A DNA stretch of 64,000 nucleotides from Marisa cornuarietis (lineage: Eukaryota > Mollusca > Gastropoda > Architaenioglossa > Ampullariidae): positions 2,800,501 to 2,864,500 of the forward strand of contig SMMW01000153.1 of assembly GCA_004794655.1 (NCBI GenBank), given 5' to 3'. Position 1 is the first letter of the stretch. Every line of letters starts with the position of its first letter. The position numbers and the translations under genes were made by a program. The notes below the pieces were generated by a model. The model saw only the letters and a program-made list of their open reading frames with translations. It made no database searches and was not told where the DNA came from. This document shows positions 61,297-64,000 of this stretch, one piece after another.

Positions 61297-63329
61297 TTAC
61301 AGTTTGCTTCTGGTGATTTTGGCATATTCATTCCGAGCAATGGCTTGCATGTGGACTTCGTCCGGGCCATCTGCCAGTCGCAAGACGCGGGCCCAAGCAT
61401 ACATCTGGGCCATTGGAAAGTCATGGTTAAGACCAGCACCTCCATGTGCCTGAACACAAACAAGGTGAACCAGTCTAGCATCTGAACTTTCAAGCCTGCC
61501 ATCGATTAAGATCTAATTTCTTGAAACTCTGTACAAACTCTATAGAGGGGATCAATATATATATGCTAACTGCATATAAACTATATTTATATTTAGCTGT
61601 TTAAATTAGCATGCAATAAAAATTCATAAATAATGCAACAGGTGACAGCGTACTTAAGTGCAGCTTAAAAGGGAGAAAATTCAACACAGTAGACCAAATA
61701 ATAACATTCTATGAACTTCTAATAACAAACGTAGGTAATGGCACCACATTAAAACTGAATGTCTGTCGTTCATTTCTGATTATTTATTATTGCTGCATGA
61801 GAGCCAAAAGTCTGCTACAATGGAACCTCATTCATCCCAACTGTTATACTGTTTATGAGCTTGGAATTAATGCACATTCAAGAGAAAGGATTTTCTTCCC
61901 AACCAAATTTATTTGGATTTTCATTTTCATATATTAAGTTTGATACATGTATTAAACTTAGATTCATCTACACAAGTGCACCAAAAGAAAACAGCCTGTC
62001 CTAGCTCCCCCTACATACACTATATATATATAAAGACACTATATTTATATATATAAAGAGAGGTTTTGACATGACATAAATAAAAATAAAGACAGGTTTT
62101 ACGTTGTGCTGTACATTCCCCGCACCCACAAAAAAAGAAAAGTTAAACAAGAAGAGGCAACTCTCATCACAACGTCAACACTCACTTCAGAACTTATATT
62201 TCAGCCTGCTACACACATTTTATTGTGGAGCTTTTAATTATCCACCTACACCATTGTTTGACATCAAATTTATTGTTTCTCAGTATAAAATGTAGGCCAT
62301 AAAAATGTGTCTTCTAAATGTTATGGATAGCTGTATAACCAAATTGTTCATACTGAAGAATGGTGTTAAGGTTAACAATTTTAATATGACAAAGCACCAC
62401 ACCACCAAGGCTGTGCAATATGTGTAAAAAGCTTTTCAGGGCCTGTTAATTGATGACTTACCTGTATAGCCCTATCAATGACACGAAGCGCCATGCTGGG
62501 AGCTGCAACTTTCATCATAGCAATCTCAGGTGCTGCCACCTGTACTCAAGAAATCAAACAACCAAAATGACTTTTGACGAACACCTTGAAAAGACAGAAG
62601 AGACAAGAATAAACAGGTTTTGGAAAAAGAATGTTACACCACCGTAACATTTTCACTTTAGGCTGATCCTTAAAAAAAAAAAACCATAAGCAAAATCATG
62701 TATAATTTGTGACTGCTGCACGATGTCTCTAGTGGTAGTAGCAGTGACAAACTGAACCCAAAGTATCTTCTGCGTGATTGTCACTACAGTCTAACTCACT
62801 TACTGACTGTGCAACTGCAACTGGTGCAGTTCTTTGTGATGTCTGGAGCCTTGCCAACCACTTCTAGAGATTTTTAATGTTTAGAGCTGAATGTTATTGC
62901 ACCTGGAGTGTTTACTGTGTAATTCTGACCACAAGTGCATCAAGTGATGTGACCAAGGGTCATTTGACGATTACAGGACATGACTGGAGCATGTGCATTA
63001 AGTGATTTTTGTTGCAATATCAAGACTGCGTTACTATCAGCGGGCTGTAGATTCTTTCTACGACACACAAACTGTTCTACTGACCAAAACTTACTGCCAT
63101 TATAGACCCATCTGTTTAAGCATTTGCTTGTTGACCTGGCTTACATGCAAGTTATTGCATATATTTCCTGTCTTTTCTTTCTGACCTTGTTGCCATAGAG
63201 ATCCATCAAGTGAGCAGCCTTCAAGACCAAAAGACGAGTTTGCTCAATATCAATTCTTGACTGTGCGACTGCAGCTTGGATGGTTCCTTGTGATGCCAGA
63301 GGCTTGCCAAATGCCTGTCGTGTTGCAGT
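61297..63329 (-). CDS. ACAD11: ACAD10/11-type acyl-CoA dehydrogenase, C-terminal exons, ending in SKL
   Basis: Flavoenzyme family catalysing alpha-beta dehydrogenation of acyl-CoAs; ACAD10/11 handle unusual substrates such as 4-hydroxy and 2-methyl acyl-CoAs. Three exons in phase 0 (63186-63329, 62462-62539, 61297-61449) give the last 124 residues. Visible are [20 protein letters not shown] and [17 protein letters not shown] (C-terminal helical bundle), [19 protein letters not shown], then [20 protein letters not shown] with [12 protein letters not shown], the family's terminal signature. The protein ends ITRSKL and stop, a canonical PTS1 peroxisomal signal. The N-terminal part, which in ACAD10/11 includes an APH-like kinase domain, lies beyond the right edge. 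Assignment to ACAD11 rather than ACAD10 rests on resemblance recalled from memory. Confidence 0.88.
61450..62461 (-). other. Last intron of the acyl-CoA dehydrogenase gene
   Basis: AT-rich, with short TATATA tracts near 62022-62057 and no exon or identifiable transposon. Confidence 0.55.
62804..62864 (-). pseudogene. Decayed duplicate of an acyl-CoA dehydrogenase exon segment
   Basis: In the intron between exons 62462-62539 and 63186-63329, about 60 bases resemble exon positions about 63258-63316 at roughly 75% identity by eye. Shared blocks include TGACTGTGC, ACTGCA, TTGTGATG and CTTGCCAA. At least one indel breaks the frame and no splice sites flank it. Confidence 0.5.
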
Positions 63330-64000
63330 CTGTGGGACAAACAGAAAACATAGCTTGGTGCACTCCATGCTGAAAACGAGATCTCATCCCACACACAGTC
63401 AATGAATGGCTTTTAACCTCGGTGATGATATCACAAATGGCTAATGTTAGCAGAAGTTGCAATGCATTGTTAAGACTGATTTGTCAAGTTCTGTTTCAAT
63501 GAAGCATCAGCTGTTCCGGTATCTCTGTCCCGCAATCTCTCATGTTCACAACACAGACTGTGCAATAGTTCACCAGTAAACAAATCGATGTAGCATTAGA
63601 GGGTGGTATGCTCTTTTCAGAAGTTTTCACAATTTCTATTATACTCCTACATTTTTGTTTGGTACAGCAAACTGTAACAATCTGCAACACTTGCCATATT
63701 TGTGTGTGTATGGGAGCTTGTTACACAGCTGTTGCCCATATCTTCAAAAGAGTGTTCTCCCTTTGCGTAACAGGGCTTAGGCACTATTCACATTTTCTCT
63801 TCTACCTGCCTTGTGCTTCATCAGTACATATTCTGCTACTAGTGTTAGATGAAGTAGTAATATTGTACCAGTGACCACGATGTACTGTACGTGTGGTCAA
63901 GAATGAGCACTTGACTGGAAAGGGAAACCCAAGCATCTTGTGTTTCTGTAGAGCTAGTGTGAGCACATGCCTTCACTCTGCATTTATGCAGTGACCCCCA
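63330..64000 (-). other. Upstream intron of the acyl-CoA dehydrogenase gene
   Basis: Begins with a good acceptor (CCCACAG) on the minus strand before exon 63186-63329. I see no further exon before the window ends; the frames at 63496-63690 and 63608-63874 appear to be chance. Confidence 0.45.

Noticed and set aside
1..64000. CRISPR arrays, operons or prokaryotic defence systems
   Set aside because: The window is intron-rich animal DNA; the tandem repeats seen are microsatellites, minisatellites and a coding repeat, with no spacer-repeat architecture.

Overview
This is a 64-kb stretch of an animal nuclear genome. It shows short coding exons with GT-AG introns, long AT-rich introns and UTRs, tRNA-derived SINE-like repeats, hAT-type DNA transposons and fold-back elements. 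The conserved genes resemble their bilaterian orthologues. I suspect a lophotrochozoan, perhaps a mollusc, from the repeat style, but the sequence does not prove it.

Layout. (1) About 1-11 kb, minus strand: an LRRC14/PRAME-family leucine-rich-repeat gene. Six coding exons are visible at 676-7319, and the 3' end runs off the left edge. Its introns hold microsatellites, a composite direct/inverted repeat and a MITE. (2) About 11-13.8 kb: gene-poor DNA with an AT-rich short-period repeat array. (3) About 13.8-30.7 kb, minus strand: a complete AKAP1 orthologue (mitochondrial A-kinase anchor, KH and Tudor domains). I reconstruct eight coding exons in consistent phase (2112 codons plus stop). The giant 5.2-kb first coding exon carries about 25 degenerate copies of a 20-residue repeat. 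(4) About 30.7-58 kb, plus strand: a complete ULK1/2 (Atg1/unc-51) autophagy kinase. I reconstruct 28 coding exons at 31236-53251, all in phase (994 aa), with kinase domain, LIR motif, Ser/Pro-rich linker and C-terminal EAT domain. (5) 59.0-59.7 kb, minus strand: two unrecognised ORFs. (6) About 60.6-64 kb, minus strand: the last three coding exons of an ACAD10/11-type acyl-CoA dehydrogenase ending in the peroxisomal signal SKL. Its 5' part lies beyond the right edge.

AKAP1 and ULK are head to head, with a TCTCGCGAGA core-promoter palindrome between them and a likely AKAP1 5' UTR exon next to it. Both proteins act at or on mitochondria (PKA anchoring; autophagy and mitophagy initiation), so a shared promoter would be of interest, but co-regulation is inference only.

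Mobile DNA is well resolved. Three hAT elements with perfect 8-bp target-site duplications sit in AKAP1 introns. A two-copy MITE family with periodic TTAATCCCC-type termini also has 8-bp duplications. There is a 535-bp fold-back element flanked by TTTAA, a near-perfect 77-bp-arm hairpin, two SINE-like families and LINE remnants.

All exon coordinates come from reading splice consensus and checking codon phase by eye; no alignment or search was run.
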